NCBI RefSeq assembly: GCF_016809835.1
Contig: NZ_JAFBIL020000007.1
Span: 186,001 to 250,000, forward strand
DNA from: Massilia soli
Lineage (GTDB): Bacteria > Pseudomonadota > Gammaproteobacteria > Burkholderiales > Burkholderiaceae_D
Direction: 5' to 3'
Length of the DNA: 64,000 bases
The notes under the pieces are model-generated. The model had not been told where the DNA came from. It searched no databases and saw only the letters and a list, made by a program, of their open reading frames with translations. Made by a program: the position numbers and the translations under genes. Within the stretch, counting starts at the first letter, position 1. Each line of letters begins with the position of its first letter. Below are positions 18,819-28,412 of this stretch, in pieces.

Positions 18819-18915
18819 GTCGTTCCCGCGAAAGCGGGAACCCATACACGGCCCGATTCTCACAGGCCTTGACTATCCAGCCCGGTATGGATCCCCGCCT
18901 GTGCGGGGATGACGG
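18819..18915. repeat. REP-like palindrome pair overlapping the 3' end of a CDS
   Basis: TTCCCGCGAAAGCGGGAA (18823-18840) and ATCCCCGCCTGTGCGGGGAT (18891-18910) form an inverted pair of the type also found at 332-434. The right-hand element lies inside the adjoining minus-strand PEP-CTERM gene and encodes its last residues. Confidence 0.75.
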
Positions 18916-19486
18916 CCTCGCCGGCCTTTGCGGTCTTGCGGAAGCCGACATTGAGCACCGCCGCCGCCAGCATCCCCGCGATAAACAACTCCGGCACGCC
19001 CGGTTCAGGCACCTCGCCGCGGAAAGTCACATCGTCCATCACATAGCCGCCGGCCACGCCTACCACGGTCACGGTATCGACAAATCCCTTGTAGCCGCTG
19101 GCCAGAAACTGCACCGGCCCGTCGCCAAACATTTCCAGCATCGGCGAAGAATGCACCAGCATCCCGTCGTTATACAGATTAAACGAGACGTAGTAATACC
19201 CGGCGAACCAGGCACCCTTGAAGATCTTGTCGCCATCAAGGAACGTAAAACTCTTTTCGGCCGCATCGCTGAACACGCGCGTCGGCCGGGTGTGCGCATT
19301 GAAAGGCGGGAAAGCCGAGGTCAGGTAATACCAGCCCTGCTCCCACGCGACGTTGCGGTACACGGCCGGCATCGGTCCTGGCGTGCGCAGGCCGTCGAAG
19401 CTGATGATTTCCGCGCTGGCTGGTGCGCAAGCCAGCGCGGAGGCGGCAAGTAGTCCCGAGATCAGTCGTTTCGCTAAAAGTTTCAC
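18860..19486 (-). CDS. PEP-CTERM sorting-domain protein
   Basis: A 208-aa exported protein. The signal peptide (LLAASALACAPASA-E) is followed by a beta-rich region (about residues 26-155) of unknown function. A PEP-CTERM-type tail then reads VPEPGVPELFIAGMLAAAVL and is followed by Arg-Lys, the sorting signal cut by exosortase in exopolysaccharide-producing bacteria. The GTG start at 19486 has a clear AGGAG ribosome site. The last residues, VIPAQAGIHTGLDSQGL, are encoded by a REP-like element, so the original stop was probably lost and the protein now has an unusual extension after its sorting motif. Confidence 0.75.
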   Translation of the reverse strand: MKLLAKRLISGLLAASALACAPASAEIISFDGLRTPGPMPAVYRNVAWEQGWYYLTSAFPPFNAHTRPTRVFSDAAEKSFTFLDGDKIFKGAWFAGYYYVSFNLYNDGMLVHSSPMLEMFGDGPVQFLASGYKGFVDTVTVVGVAGGYVMDDVTFRGEVPEPGVPELFIAGMLAAAVLNVGFRKTAKAGEAVIPAQAGIHTGLDSQGL

Positions 19487-19658
19487 GGTCGCACTCCTAT
19501 AAAGAAGATGCGTCCATTATCTTCTTATCTATTGTTTGCGCTCGCTCAAGCACTTGATCTAGCTCAAAGGATGTGTCCGGCTACTTCCCAGCCCAGCATG
19601 ATTGCCGCCGCCATGCCTTTGCTTTAGTATGGCCGCAACTATAAAAAAGGGTGTCAAC

Positions 19659-20144
19659 ATGCTCAAGCAGGAATCGTCCAAGCAGCGCGTCCGGGCAGCA
19701 GCCCTGCTCGCAGCCATCGCGCTCGTTTCGGTGCTGGGTGGCTGCCGCGAGGCGCCAGCGCCTGCGGCGCCGGCGGCGTCGGCAAGCGCGGTCGATCCTG
19801 GGGCGACCCGTACCCGCGAACAGGCCATGACGGCGTTGATGGCACTGCCGGAGCTGCAGGCGTGGTCCAGCCAGCTGGAGAAAGCCTCGGCCGGCAAGGT
19901 ACGCGGTGCGCTGATCGAATACGACAGCGCGCCGCGCGTCGTCAAGGGCAAGCACTACTGGCAGTTCAGCTTCGTCGAAAACGGCAGCGATGCCGCGCAC
20001 CCGTGGGAGAGCTTCCTGGTATCGAAGCGGGACCACGAAATCCTGGTCGAAGACTTCGGCACCGACACCCCGCTCACGCTCGAACAGTGGCGCAAGGAGA
20101 AGCGCCCGATGGAGCGCACCTCGGGCGAGATGATCGGCGAGTAA
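19659..20144 (+). CDS. Predicted lipoprotein of unknown function
   Basis: A 161-aa lipoprotein precursor. The signal peptide runs from RVRAAALLAAIALVSVL to the lipobox LGGC, followed by an Ala/Pro-rich linker. The mature domain (about residues 55-150) contains VVKGKHYWQFSFVENGSDAA and FLVSKRDHEILVED and has no recognised catalytic motif. The ATG at 19659 is preferred because it places the lipobox at a normal distance. It is convergent with the glucokinase-regulator fusion, 3 bases apart. Confidence 0.75.
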   Translation: MLKQESSKQRVRAAALLAAIALVSVLGGCREAPAPAAPAASASAVDPGATRTREQAMTALMALPELQAWSSQLEKASAGKVRGALIEYDSAPRVVKGKHYWQFSFVENGSDAAHPWESFLVSKRDHEILVEDFGTDTPLTLEQWRKEKRPMERTSGEMIGE

Positions 20145-20147
20145 CCG

Positions 20148-21998
20148 TCAGCTATCGAGGTGCGAGATCATCATGCGGCGGTGATCGGCCTCGCCCAGCT
20201 CCTTGCCGCTGCCGTCGAGCGACAGCCCGACCGAAACAATATCGATCAACAGCAGCTGCAGCATCCGCGAGATCATCGACAGGAAGGTCGTACTGTCCTC
20301 GGCATGGTCGACCGCCAGGCAGACGGTGGCGCGCTTGGCCAGCGGCGTACCGCTGCCGGTAATCGCAATCACATCGGCGCCGGCTGCGCGCGCCGCATCG
20401 ACCGCCTCCAGAAGCTCCGGCAAACGTCCCGAATTTGAAATTGCAATCACCACGTCGCCCGCCTTGAGCAGGCCCGCGGCCAGCGTAAACAGATGCGAGT
20501 CGCCGTACGCCGACGTTGGAATGCGGAAGCGGAAGAACTTGTGCTGGCCGTCCAGCGCCACCACGCGCGAATTGCCCATCGCGTAGAACTCTACGCGGTT
20601 CGCCTTGCTCACCAGTTCGATGGCGCGGTCGATCGAGCGCACGTCCAGCTGGTCGCGGAACTTCAGGATCGCCGACACCGTATTGTCGATCACCTTCGCC
20701 GACAGGTCGTGCGTGCTGTCGCCGGTGCGTACCTGGCTGTGCCGCACCGGTATCGCACCGGTCAGGCTGCTGGCGAACTTGAGCTTGAAGTCTGCCAGGC
20801 CGAGGAAGCCCAGCGAGCGGCAGAAGCGGATGACGGTCGGCTGGCTGACGTCGGCAAAGCGCGCGATCTCGGCGATCGGCTCGTTGAGCACAAGGCGCGG
20901 CTGCTCAAGCACCAGCTTCGCCACGCGCTGCTCGGCGGGCGTGAGCTCGTGCTGCAGGTGGGCGATGCGCTCCATCAGCGTGTTGGCGCCGCTGCGCCCA
21001 CGCAGGTGCTCGGACAGGATCGTCGCGACGCCGTACAGCGCCGGGTGCGGCGTGGTGATCACGTAGGTTGGAATGCTCGCCAGGTAATCCGAGAACCGTC
21101 CCTTCGCTTCGAAGCGCGCACGGAATGACGATGTCGCAAACCACTCGCCCATGCGCGGCACGATGCCACCGCCAATGAAGATGCCGCCGAACGCGCCCAG
21201 CGTCACGGCAAGGTTGGCGGCGGCGCCGCCCAGCATGCCGCTGAAGCAGTCCAGCACCTCGAGGCACAGCGGGTCGCGTTCTTCGAGGGCCCCGGCGATG
21301 ATGCCGGGCGAGGTGCGCGGCGCCGTCTTGATGCCGTTGCGCAGCGCCAGCGCACGGTAGATGATCTCCATGCCCGGCCCCGAGATCAGGCGCTCGTTGG
21401 ACACGTGCGACCACTCCTTCCATGCGTACTGCAGGATGGCGAATTCGCGCTCGTCGGCCGGGGCGAAGTTCATATGCCCTCCTTCGCTGCCCAGGGTGAC
21501 GAAGCCGTCCACCGTCGGAATCACGGCGGACACGCCAAGGCCGGTGCCCGGCCCGAGCACGCCGACGACCGCGTTGGCGCCGGCAGTGCCCGCGCCAACC
21601 TGCATCAGGTCGGCCGGCTTCAAGCCTGGAAGGGCCATCGCCAGCGCGGTGAAGTCGTTGACGATCAGGAGGGTGTGCAGGCCCAGTTCACGGCGCACCG
21701 CGTCGGTGGAGAACTCCCACGCGCGGTTGGTCATGCGAACCTGGTCGCCGTTGATCGGGTTGGCCACCGCGAGCGCGGCGTGGTGAAGGGTGATGCCGCC
21801 GTGGTCGGCGAGGTAGAACTGCAGCAGCGGGACGATGCCTTCGAAGTCGTCGCAGCGCAGGACGCGCACCGAGCCGAACGCGCCGGGGGCGGTCTCGAGT
21901 GCGAGGCGGGCGTGGGTCGCGCCGATGTCGGCCAGAAGGCGCGGGCCGTCGGCAAAGGCGGTGCGCGAGAGTTTGGCGGTGTCGGCGAGGTTGGTCAT
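20148..21998 (-). CDS. Glucokinase fused to an RpiR/HexR-type regulator, copy 1
   Basis: A 616-aa fusion. Residues about 15-330 are an ATP-dependent glucokinase (LLADIGATHARLALE phosphate loop, LIVNDFTALAMALPGL, GPGTGLGVSAVIP). Residues about 340-420 carry an RpiR helix-turn-helix (IAEIARFADVSQPTVIRFCR). Residues about 460-600 carry a sugar-phosphate-binding SIS domain (VIAISNSGRLPELLEAV). Such glk-hexR fusions are known in Burkholderiales and would join glucose phosphorylation to control of sugar genes. A near-identical paralogue lies at 30071-31927. The ATG at 21998 is preferred to one at 22028, which falls in the upstream terminator's poly-T run. Confidence 0.92.
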   Translation of the reverse strand: MTNLADTAKLSRTAFADGPRLLADIGATHARLALETAPGAFGSVRVLRCDDFEGIVPLLQFYLADHGGITLHHAALAVANPINGDQVRMTNRAWEFSTDAVRRELGLHTLLIVNDFTALAMALPGLKPADLMQVGAGTAGANAVVGVLGPGTGLGVSAVIPTVDGFVTLGSEGGHMNFAPADEREFAILQYAWKEWSHVSNERLISGPGMEIIYRALALRNGIKTAPRTSPGIIAGALEERDPLCLEVLDCFSGMLGGAAANLAVTLGAFGGIFIGGGIVPRMGEWFATSSFRARFEAKGRFSDYLASIPTYVITTPHPALYGVATILSEHLRGRSGANTLMERIAHLQHELTPAEQRVAKLVLEQPRLVLNEPIAEIARFADVSQPTVIRFCRSLGFLGLADFKLKFASSLTGAIPVRHSQVRTGDSTHDLSAKVIDNTVSAILKFRDQLDVRSIDRAIELVSKANRVEFYAMGNSRVVALDGQHKFFRFRIPTSAYGDSHLFTLAAGLLKAGDVVIAISNSGRLPELLEAVDAARAAGADVIAITGSGTPLAKRATVCLAVDHAEDSTTFLSMISRMLQLLLIDIVSVGLSLDGSGKELGEADHRRMMISHLDS

Positions 21999-22028
21999 GG
22001 TTTTATTGGCGCTTGCCCGAATCTGCAT

Positions 22029-22062
22029 AAAAAAACGGCGGGTGCGCTTTCGCCCACCCGCC
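22029..22062 (-). terminator. Terminator after the alpha-glucosidase gene
   Basis: On the minus strand GGCGGGTG pairs with CACCCGCC (8 bp) and is followed by seven T. It separates the alpha-glucosidase gene from the fusion gene, so the latter depends on read-through or its own promoter. Confidence 0.85.
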
Positions 22063-22075
22063 CTGCGGCCACCTG

Positions 22076-23716
22076 TTATTCGGCTTTGCCGAACCAGCCG
22101 CCGAAGGCCGGCAAGGTGACCTTGGTGCCGTTCACGCTGCCTTGCAGTCCGTGCCCGGTCATCGCAACCGCGCCAGCGACGGCCGGCAGGTCCACCTCGA
22201 CCGGCGTCGCGCCCAGGTTAAAGACCGCCACCACGCCCGGATACCCGGCCAGGTCGCGGCGCAGCGCCAGCACTGGCTCGGGCGCATCGAAGAACACGAT
22301 CTCGCCGCGCGTGAGCTGCGGCGTATTGCGGCGCCATGCGATTACCCTGCGCGCGAAATTGAGCGGCGACTCCGGATCGTCCTCCTGCAGCGACGCCGCC
22401 ACCGCGATGTGCGGCTCGGCTACCGGCAGCCATGGCTTACCGGTGGTGAAGCCCGCGTTCGGCTTTTCATCGGTCCACGGGATCGGCGTGCGGCAGCCAT
22501 CGCGGCCCTTGAACTCGGGCCAGAACGTGATGCCATACGGGTCCTGCAGCAGCTCGAACGGCACGTCGGCTTCGGCCAGCGCCAGCTCGTCGCCCTGATA
22601 CAGGCACGGCGTGCCCTTGAGCGACAGCTGCATCGCCAGCACCATCTTGGCCAGCGCGGGCGATGGATTGTCGCCGCCCCAGCGCGTCATCACCCGGATC
22701 GCGTCGTGGTTACCGACCGACCACGACGCCCAGCCGCCTTTGACGCGGGCTTCGAATTCTTCGACCTGGGTGCGGATGTGCGCCGCGGAGAACTGCGGCG
22801 TCAACAGGTTGAAGCTGTACGCCATGTGCAGCTTGTCGTTGTCGGCGGTGTATTCCGCCATTACGCCGAGCGCGTCGTCGGCGCCGACTTCGCCGATCGC
22901 CACCGCGCCAAATTCGTTGAGCAGCGTGCGGATCTTCTGCAGGAAGGCCAGGTTTTCGGGTTGCGTCTTGTCGTAGACGTGCGACTGCATGCCGTAGGGG
23001 TTCACGTCGGTGACCGTCGCGGTATCGCGCTTGGTCGCCGCCGGATTGCTGCGCAGCCTGGTGTCGTGGAAGTGGAAGTTACATGCGTCCATGCGCACGC
23101 CGTCAACGCCGCGCGCAAGCCAGAAGCGCAGCGCATCGAGGTGCGCCTGCTGCACTTCCGGGTTGTGGAAGTTCATATCCGGCTGGCTGGCGAGGAAGTT
23201 ATGCAGGTAGTACTGCTTGCGGCGGCTGTCCCACTGCCACGACGAGCCACCGAACACCGACAGCCAGTTGTTGGGCGGGTTGCCGTCCGCGAGCGGGTCG
23301 GCCCACACATACCAGTCGGCCTTCGGATTGTCGCGGCTCTTGCGGCTCTCGGCGAACCACGGGTGCGCTTCGGCGGTGTGCGACATGACCTGGTCGATCA
23401 TGATCTTCAGGCCCAGGCTGTGCGCCTTGGCGATCAGCGCGTCGAAGTCGGACAGGGTGCCGAACATCGGGTCGACATCGCAGTAGTCTGAAATGTCGTA
23501 GCCGAAGTCCTTCATCGGCGACTTGAAGAAAGGCGACAGCCAGACGATATCGACGCCCAGGCTCGCGATGTAGTCGAGCTTCGAGGTGATGCCCGGCAGG
23601 TCGCCGATGCCATCGCCGTTGGAATCGAGGAAGCTGCGTGGGTAGACCTGATAGATGATTGCTTCACGATACCAGGTGGATTTTTCGTCGGAATGTGGGG
23701 CGATGTCTTTGTTCAT
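22076..23716 (-). CDS. Alpha-glucosidase (GH13, oligo-1,6-glucosidase type)
   Basis: A 546-aa cytoplasmic glycoside hydrolase with no signal peptide, predicted to release glucose from malto- or isomalto-oligosaccharides. The GH13 regions are intact: IIYQVYPRSFLDSNGDGIGD, nucleophile Asp in GVDGVRMDACNF, acid/base Glu in AIGEVGADD and the transition-state Asp in VGNHDAIR. The start MNKDIAPHSDEKSTWYREA at 23716 follows a promoter and an operator-like palindrome. Glucose produced would be phosphorylated by the fused glucokinase downstream. The exact linkage preference cannot be read by eye. Confidence 0.9.
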   Translation of the reverse strand: MNKDIAPHSDEKSTWYREAIIYQVYPRSFLDSNGDGIGDLPGITSKLDYIASLGVDIVWLSPFFKSPMKDFGYDISDYCDVDPMFGTLSDFDALIAKAHSLGLKIMIDQVMSHTAEAHPWFAESRKSRDNPKADWYVWADPLADGNPPNNWLSVFGGSSWQWDSRRKQYYLHNFLASQPDMNFHNPEVQQAHLDALRFWLARGVDGVRMDACNFHFHDTRLRSNPAATKRDTATVTDVNPYGMQSHVYDKTQPENLAFLQKIRTLLNEFGAVAIGEVGADDALGVMAEYTADNDKLHMAYSFNLLTPQFSAAHIRTQVEEFEARVKGGWASWSVGNHDAIRVMTRWGGDNPSPALAKMVLAMQLSLKGTPCLYQGDELALAEADVPFELLQDPYGITFWPEFKGRDGCRTPIPWTDEKPNAGFTTGKPWLPVAEPHIAVAASLQEDDPESPLNFARRVIAWRRNTPQLTRGEIVFFDAPEPVLALRRDLAGYPGVVAVFNLGATPVEVDLPAVAGAVAMTGHGLQGSVNGTKVTLPAFGGWFGKAE

Positions 23717-23747
23717 GGCGGGTCCGGTGAAATGCGAGACAAGAATT

Positions 23748-23762
23748 TGTACACAATATACA
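23748..23762. promoter_or_regulatory. Operator-like site 1, TGTA-N7-TACA
   Basis: TGTACACAATATACA has TGTA/TACA arms with 7 bases between and covers the -10 hexamer of the alpha-glucosidase promoter. It belongs to the family of ten similar 15-mers in this locus. Confidence 0.5.
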
Positions 23763-23783
23763 TGACTTGTCGATGTTTTACAA
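23755..23783 (-). promoter_or_regulatory. Putative promoter of the alpha-glucosidase gene
   Basis: TTGTAA (23783-23778), 17 bases and TATATT (23760-23755) on the minus strand. The expected start is near 23748, about 32 bases before the ATG. Confidence 0.55.
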
Positions 23784-23868
23784 TTTCCCTCTACAGCGCT
23801 ATTCACCCTACATAACCTGTCGAATCAACGACTTAGAACTCATTTGCGCGATGGGATGCTTGAAGACG

Positions 23869-23883
23869 GGTAGTCAAACTACA
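23869..23883. promoter_or_regulatory. Operator-like site 2 upstream of the POT transporter
   Basis: GGTAGTCAAACTACA contains a perfect GTAGT-CAA-ACTAC palindrome. It lies 87 bases before the transporter ATG, just upstream of a TATGTT (23886-23891) that could be a -10; no good -35 at standard spacing was found. Confidence 0.5.
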
Positions 23884-23969
23884 GGTATGTTTAAAGCTCA
23901 ACAATTTTATGTTGCCAGCATTTGTGCTTCGGCTTAGCATCGCGTCTGGTTTAAACATTCGGAGCGAAA

Positions 23970-25565
23970 ATGTCGCAGGCAGAAATTCAAGACGGGACGG
24001 GGAAACTACCCCGGCAAATCCCGTTCATCATCGCAACCGAAGGGTGCGAACGGTTCAGCTTTTACGGGATGCGCAACATCCTCACCCCCTTCCTGATCAG
24101 CACCCTGCTGCTGTTCATGCCGGAACCGGACCGCGCGGGCGAAGCCAAGCATGTGTTCCACACGTTCGTGATCGGCGTCTATTTCTTCCCGCTGCTGGGC
24201 GGCTGGCTGGCCGATCGCTTCTTCGGCAAATACGACACCATCTTCTGGCTCAGCCTTGTCTACTGCGCCGGCCACGCCTGCCTGGCGATCTGGGACGACA
24301 ACCTGAATGGCTTCTACTTCGGCCTGTTCCTGATCGCGCTCGGCTCCGGCGGCATCAAGCCGCTGATCTCCTCGTTCGTCGGCGACCAGTTCGACCAGAC
24401 CAACAAGGGCAAGGCCAAAGTCGTCTTCGACATCTTCTACTGGATGATCAACTTCGGCTCGTTCTTCGCGTCGCTGCTGATGCCGATCTTCCTGAAGGAC
24501 TTCGGCCCGTCGATCGCCTTCGGCATTCCCGGCATCCTGATGTTCATCGCCACCATGGTGTTCTGGTCCGGCCGCAAAAAGTACATCAATGTACCGCCTG
24601 CGCCGGAAGACCCGAACTCGTTCACCCGCGTGGCGCGCACCGCGCTGCTGGCCGCCAGGCCAGGGCAATCGCGTCCCGGCCTGGTGGTTGCGGGCATCGG
24701 CGCGGCGGCCGCCGTCGCGTCGCTTGCGATGAGCTTCCAGTGGGGCTTCGTGATCGCCGCCTGTACCGCGGTGGTCCTGCTGCTCGCTGGCGGCGGCATC
24801 GGCACCTCGATGCAGCTCGAACGCGCACGTGGAATCCACCCTGACGAAGCGGTCGACGGCGTGCGCGCAGTACTGCGCATCCTGATCGTGTTCGCCCTGT
24901 CGACGCCATTCTGGTCGCTGTTCGACCAAAAAGCCTCCACCTGGATCGTCCAGGCCCAGGCGATGGTCCCGCAGGTCGCCGCGTTCGGTACCGAGTTCAC
25001 CATCCTGCCGGCGCAAATGCAGGCGTTGAATCCGCTGCTGGTGATGATCCTGATCCCGTTCAACAACCTGGTGCTGTACCCCTTGATCCGCAAAGTCGGC
25101 ATCGAGCCAACCGCGCTGCGGCGCATGACGGTCGGCATCGTGTTCTCGGCGCTGTCGTGGATCGTGATCGGCATGATCCAGGTCGCGATGGACGGCGGCG
25201 AGCCAATGTCGATGGCATGGCAGATCCTGCCATACGCGCTGCTCACGTTCGGCGAAGTGCTGGTGTCGGCGACCGGCCTTGAGTTTGCCTACAGCCAGGC
25301 GCCTGCCTCGATGAAGGGCGTGATCATGGCGTTCTGGTTCCTGTCCACCACCATCGGCAGCCTGTGGGTCCTGATCGTCAACCAGGCAGTCAAGAATGAG
25401 GCGGTGCTCGCGCAGATCGCCAACAGCGGGGTCGGCGTGATGGCCTTCCAGATGTTCTTCTTTGCCGCATTCGCGTTTGCAGCGGCCGTCGCTTTCGGCC
25501 TGTATGCAATGCGTTACCGCATGGTCGACAACTACCGCGTCGACACCAAGGCCGCCACGGCCTGA
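23970..25565 (+). CDS. POT/PTR2-family proton-dependent MFS transporter
   Basis: A 531-aa membrane protein with about 12 to 14 hydrophobic segments. The N-terminal motif EGCERFSFYGMRNILTPFL matches the ExxERFxYYG proton-coupling signature of POT di/tripeptide transporters, and GSGGIKPLISSFVGDQF matches the second PTR2 signature. It lies between an alpha-glucosidase and a pullulanase gene with an operator-like site in front, so it may serve sugar-grown cells, but the sequence argues for peptide transport. The ribosome site is GGAG before the ATG. A hairpin follows its stop. Confidence 0.88.
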   Translation: MSQAEIQDGTGKLPRQIPFIIATEGCERFSFYGMRNILTPFLISTLLLFMPEPDRAGEAKHVFHTFVIGVYFFPLLGGWLADRFFGKYDTIFWLSLVYCAGHACLAIWDDNLNGFYFGLFLIALGSGGIKPLISSFVGDQFDQTNKGKAKVVFDIFYWMINFGSFFASLLMPIFLKDFGPSIAFGIPGILMFIATMVFWSGRKKYINVPPAPEDPNSFTRVARTALLAARPGQSRPGLVVAGIGAAAAVASLAMSFQWGFVIAACTAVVLLLAGGGIGTSMQLERARGIHPDEAVDGVRAVLRILIVFALSTPFWSLFDQKASTWIVQAQAMVPQVAAFGTEFTILPAQMQALNPLLVMILIPFNNLVLYPLIRKVGIEPTALRRMTVGIVFSALSWIVIGMIQVAMDGGEPMSMAWQILPYALLTFGEVLVSATGLEFAYSQAPASMKGVIMAFWFLSTTIGSLWVLIVNQAVKNEAVLAQIANSGVGVMAFQMFFFAAFAFAAAVAFGLYAMRYRMVDNYRVDTKAATA

Positions 25566-25573
25566 TCGAAGTA

Positions 25574-25596
25574 GCCCCTCCCGTCCTGGGAGGGGC
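25574..25596. terminator. Strong hairpin after the POT transporter
   Basis: GCCCCTCCC and GGGAGGGGC form a 9-bp stem with a GTCCT loop. Only ATTTC follows rather than a long T run, so it is a weak intrinsic terminator or an mRNA-stabilising hairpin. Confidence 0.6.
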
Positions 25597-25608
25597 ATTT
25601 CAAATCCA

Positions 25609-25623
25609 CGTAGTAAAGCTACA
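25609..25623. promoter_or_regulatory. Operator-like site 3 upstream of pullulanase
   Basis: CGTAGTAAAGCTACA is a near-palindrome (GTAG-N5-CTAC) about 84 bases before the pullulanase ATG and resembles the other sites of this locus. Confidence 0.45.
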
Positions 25624-25706
25624 AAGATTGCGCTACCATTGAGACAGCGGGACGCTTTACGTCCATACAGTCTGTAATTTTAGAACAATCACTCGTGAGA
25701 CAGCCA

Positions 25707-28412
25707 ATGCGCCACTTCCCTACCCACCTCATCGTCGTGTCGCTCGCCAGCACGGCAGCCTGCGCAGCCAGCGCCGCAGCGCCGATCGAAGCATGCGACG
25801 CCGCGTCGTTTCAAACGGTGGTGCAGGCGGCGCCCGCGCAATACGACGCGCGCGCCGTGTGGCTGAACGCTCGGCTGGTCAAGTGGCCTGGCGCGGATGC
25901 TGCCGGACGCTTCAAGCTGTATCACTCGCCAATCGGCGGCGTCACCGCTGTCAAAGGCGCGAAAGTCAGCGGCGCCGCAGGCGCGCTGACGCTGGCCGCG
26001 TTCAAGGGCGCGGTGCCGTCCGATGCCGGCAAGCGCTTCAAGTACGTCGCACAAGGACCGGTACTTGCGGTGGCCGCGAAAGATACGGCCGAACTGCACC
26101 GGCAGCAGCTGGTACTGGTACAGGAAGCCGCGGACGGCACGGTGATCGCTGCCACGCGCATCCAGTCCGCCGGCGCGCTCGACGCACTGTATGCATCGGC
26201 GGCGAAAGTCAGCGACCTGGGCGCAACACTCGGCAAAGGCCGGACCACCTTCAAGCTGTGGGCGCCGACCGCGCGCGATGTCTCGATCTGCACGTATGAC
26301 AATGGCAGCGCGCGCGCCACCGGTATCGAGCAGATGAAGCGTGACGCCAGTACCGGCGTGTGGTCGGCGTCGAAGCCGCTCGACATGAGCGGCAAATACT
26401 ACACGTACGCGGTCGATGTCGTCGTCGATGGCATGGGCGTTGTACGCAACCTGGTCACCGATCCGTACTCGGTCAGCCTGACCACCGACTCCAAGCGCAG
26501 CTACATCGCCAACCTGGCGGCGCCGGCGCTCAAGCCGAAGGGCTGGGACAGCCACAAGGCGCCCGCGACGGTAAAGGCGCAGACCGACATGACGATCTAC
26601 GAACTGCATGTGCGCGACTTCTCGATCAACGACGACACGGTAAGCGCGGACAAGCGCGGCAAGTACGCGGCATTCGGCGAGTTCACGTCAAACGGCATGA
26701 AGCACCTGGCCGCCCTCGCCAAGGCCGGCATGACCGACGTTCACCTGCTGCCGGTGTACGACATCGGCAGCGTGCCCGAACTGGACTGTGCCCAGCCGAA
26801 GCCTGCCGGCGCGCCTGACAGCGACGCGCAGCAGGCGCTGGTGCAAAAGACCGCGGATACCGACTGCTTCAACTGGGGCTACGACCCGTATCACTACAGC
26901 GCGCCGGAAGGCAGCTTCGCCAGCGATCCGGCCGACGGCGCCAAGCGCATCATCGAGTTCCGCGGCATGGTCATGAACCTGCACCGCACCGGCCTGCGGG
27001 TCGGCATGGACGTCGTCTACAACCACACCTTCGCCTCGGGCCAGAAAGAAAAGTCGGTGCTCGACCGTATCGTTCCGGGCTACTACCACCGCCTTAACGC
27101 CAGCGGCGGCGTCGAGCAGTCGACCTGCTGCGACAACACCGCGACCGAAAACCTCATGATGGGCAAGCTGATGGTCGATTCGGCCGAGCTGTGGACGCGC
27201 GAATACAAGATCGACTCGTTCCGCTTCGACCTGATGGGCCACCAGCCGCGCTCCGTGATGGAGCAGCTGCAAAAGCGCGTCGACAAGGCCGCCGGCCGCC
27301 ATGTACAGCTGATTGGCGAAGGCTGGAACTTTGGCGAAGTGGCCGACGGCGCACGCTTTGTGCAGGCGTCGCAGCTCTCGCTCAATGGCAGCGGCATCGG
27401 CACCTTCAGCGACCGCTCGCGCGACCATGTGCGCGGCGGGTCGGCCGGCGACTCGGGCGACAAACTGATCAAGCTGCAGGGCTACATCAACGGACTGGTG
27501 TACGACCCGAACGGCGCCGTCGCCAAGCGCCCGGTCGCAGACCTGATGCACAGCGCCGACATGGTGCGCGTGGGCCTGGCCGGATCGCTGCGCAGCTTCC
27601 CGCTGACGACCTACAAGGGCGAAAAGAAGACCCTGCAGGACATCGACTACGGCGGCCAGCCGGCCGGCTACGCAAGCCAGCCCGGCGAGGCAGTCAATTA
27701 CGTCGAGAACCACGACAACCAGACGCTGTACGACATCAACGTTTTCAAGCTGCCGCTCGCCACCAGCACTGCGGACCGTGCGCGCGTGCAGATGCTGGGC
27801 GCTGCCATCAACGCCTTCAGCCAGGGCGTGGCGTACTACCACGCCGGGATCGATACGCTGCGCTCCAAGTCGCTCGACCGGAACAGCTTCAACTCCGGCG
27901 ACTGGTTCAACCGCATCGACTGGAGCTACCAGGACAACTACTATGGCACCGGCCTGCCGCGCGAGGAAGACAACGGCAAGGACTTTGCGCTGCTCAAGCC
28001 ACTGCTGGCCAATACCGCGCTGAAGCCATCACCTGCGGACATCGCATATGCACGCGATGTGTTCCGCGACCTGCTCGCGATCCGCGCCAGCAGCACGCTG
28101 TTCCGCCTGCGCACCGCGGACGACATCAAGCAGCGCCTGCGCTTCTTGAATACCGGTCCGGGGCAGGAACCCACCGTGATCGCCGCGCACATTGACGGCA
28201 AGGATTACGCTGGTGCGAACTTCAAAGGCGTAAGCTACTTCATCAACGTCGACAAAGTAGCGCACAAAGTGACGGTGGCGGAAGCGAAGGGGAAAACGCT
28301 GCGGATTCACCCGGCGCACAAGTCCGACAAGCGCGTGACCGAAGCAGCCTACGACAGCGCCACCGGCACCTTCAGCGTGCCTGCGCGGACGGCGGTGGTC
28401 TTCGTAGAGTAA
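25707..28412 (+). CDS. Secreted pullulanase-type debranching enzyme (GH13)
   Basis: A 901-aa exported enzyme predicted to cut alpha-1,6 links of pullulan and branched dextrins. A signal peptide ([16 protein letters not shown]) precedes a pullulanase N-terminal domain and a CBM48-type region ([20 protein letters not shown]). The catalytic barrel carries [23 protein letters not shown], nucleophile Asp in [11 protein letters not shown], Glu in [10 protein letters not shown] and Asp in YVENHDNQT. This is the layout of type I pullulanases. The ATG at 25707 is preferred to a GTG at 25695. Its 3' end overlaps the convergent DUF6064-like gene by 41 bases. Confidence 0.93.
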   Translation: MRHFPTHLIVVSLASTAACAASAAAPIEACDAASFQTVVQAAPAQYDARAVWLNARLVKWPGADAAGRFKLYHSPIGGVTAVKGAKVSGAAGALTLAAFKGAVPSDAGKRFKYVAQGPVLAVAAKDTAELHRQQLVLVQEAADGTVIAATRIQSAGALDALYASAAKVSDLGATLGKGRTTFKLWAPTARDVSICTYDNGSARATGIEQMKRDASTGVWSASKPLDMSGKYYTYAVDVVVDGMGVVRNLVTDPYSVSLTTDSKRSYIANLAAPALKPKGWDSHKAPATVKAQTDMTIYELHVRDFSINDDTVSADKRGKYAAFGEFTSNGMKHLAALAKAGMTDVHLLPVYDIGSVPELDCAQPKPAGAPDSDAQQALVQKTADTDCFNWGYDPYHYSAPEGSFASDPADGAKRIIEFRGMVMNLHRTGLRVGMDVVYNHTFASGQKEKSVLDRIVPGYYHRLNASGGVEQSTCCDNTATENLMMGKLMVDSAELWTREYKIDSFRFDLMGHQPRSVMEQLQKRVDKAAGRHVQLIGEGWNFGEVADGARFVQASQLSLNGSGIGTFSDRSRDHVRGGSAGDSGDKLIKLQGYINGLVYDPNGAVAKRPVADLMHSADMVRVGLAGSLRSFPLTTYKGEKKTLQDIDYGGQPAGYASQPGEAVNYVENHDNQTLYDINVFKLPLATSTADRARVQMLGAAINAFSQGVAYYHAGIDTLRSKSLDRNSFNSGDWFNRIDWSYQDNYYGTGLPREEDNGKDFALLKPLLANTALKPSPADIAYARDVFRDLLAIRASSTLFRLRTADDIKQRLRFLNTGPGQEPTVIAAHIDGKDYAGANFKGVSYFINVDKVAHKVTVAEAKGKTLRIHPAHKSDKRVTEAAYDSATGTFSVPARTAVVFVE

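Noticed and set aside
23860..23891. Sigma-70 promoter of the POT transporter (TTGAAG and TATGTT)
   Set aside because: The spacer is 20 bases, too long for a normal promoter; only the operator-like site was kept.
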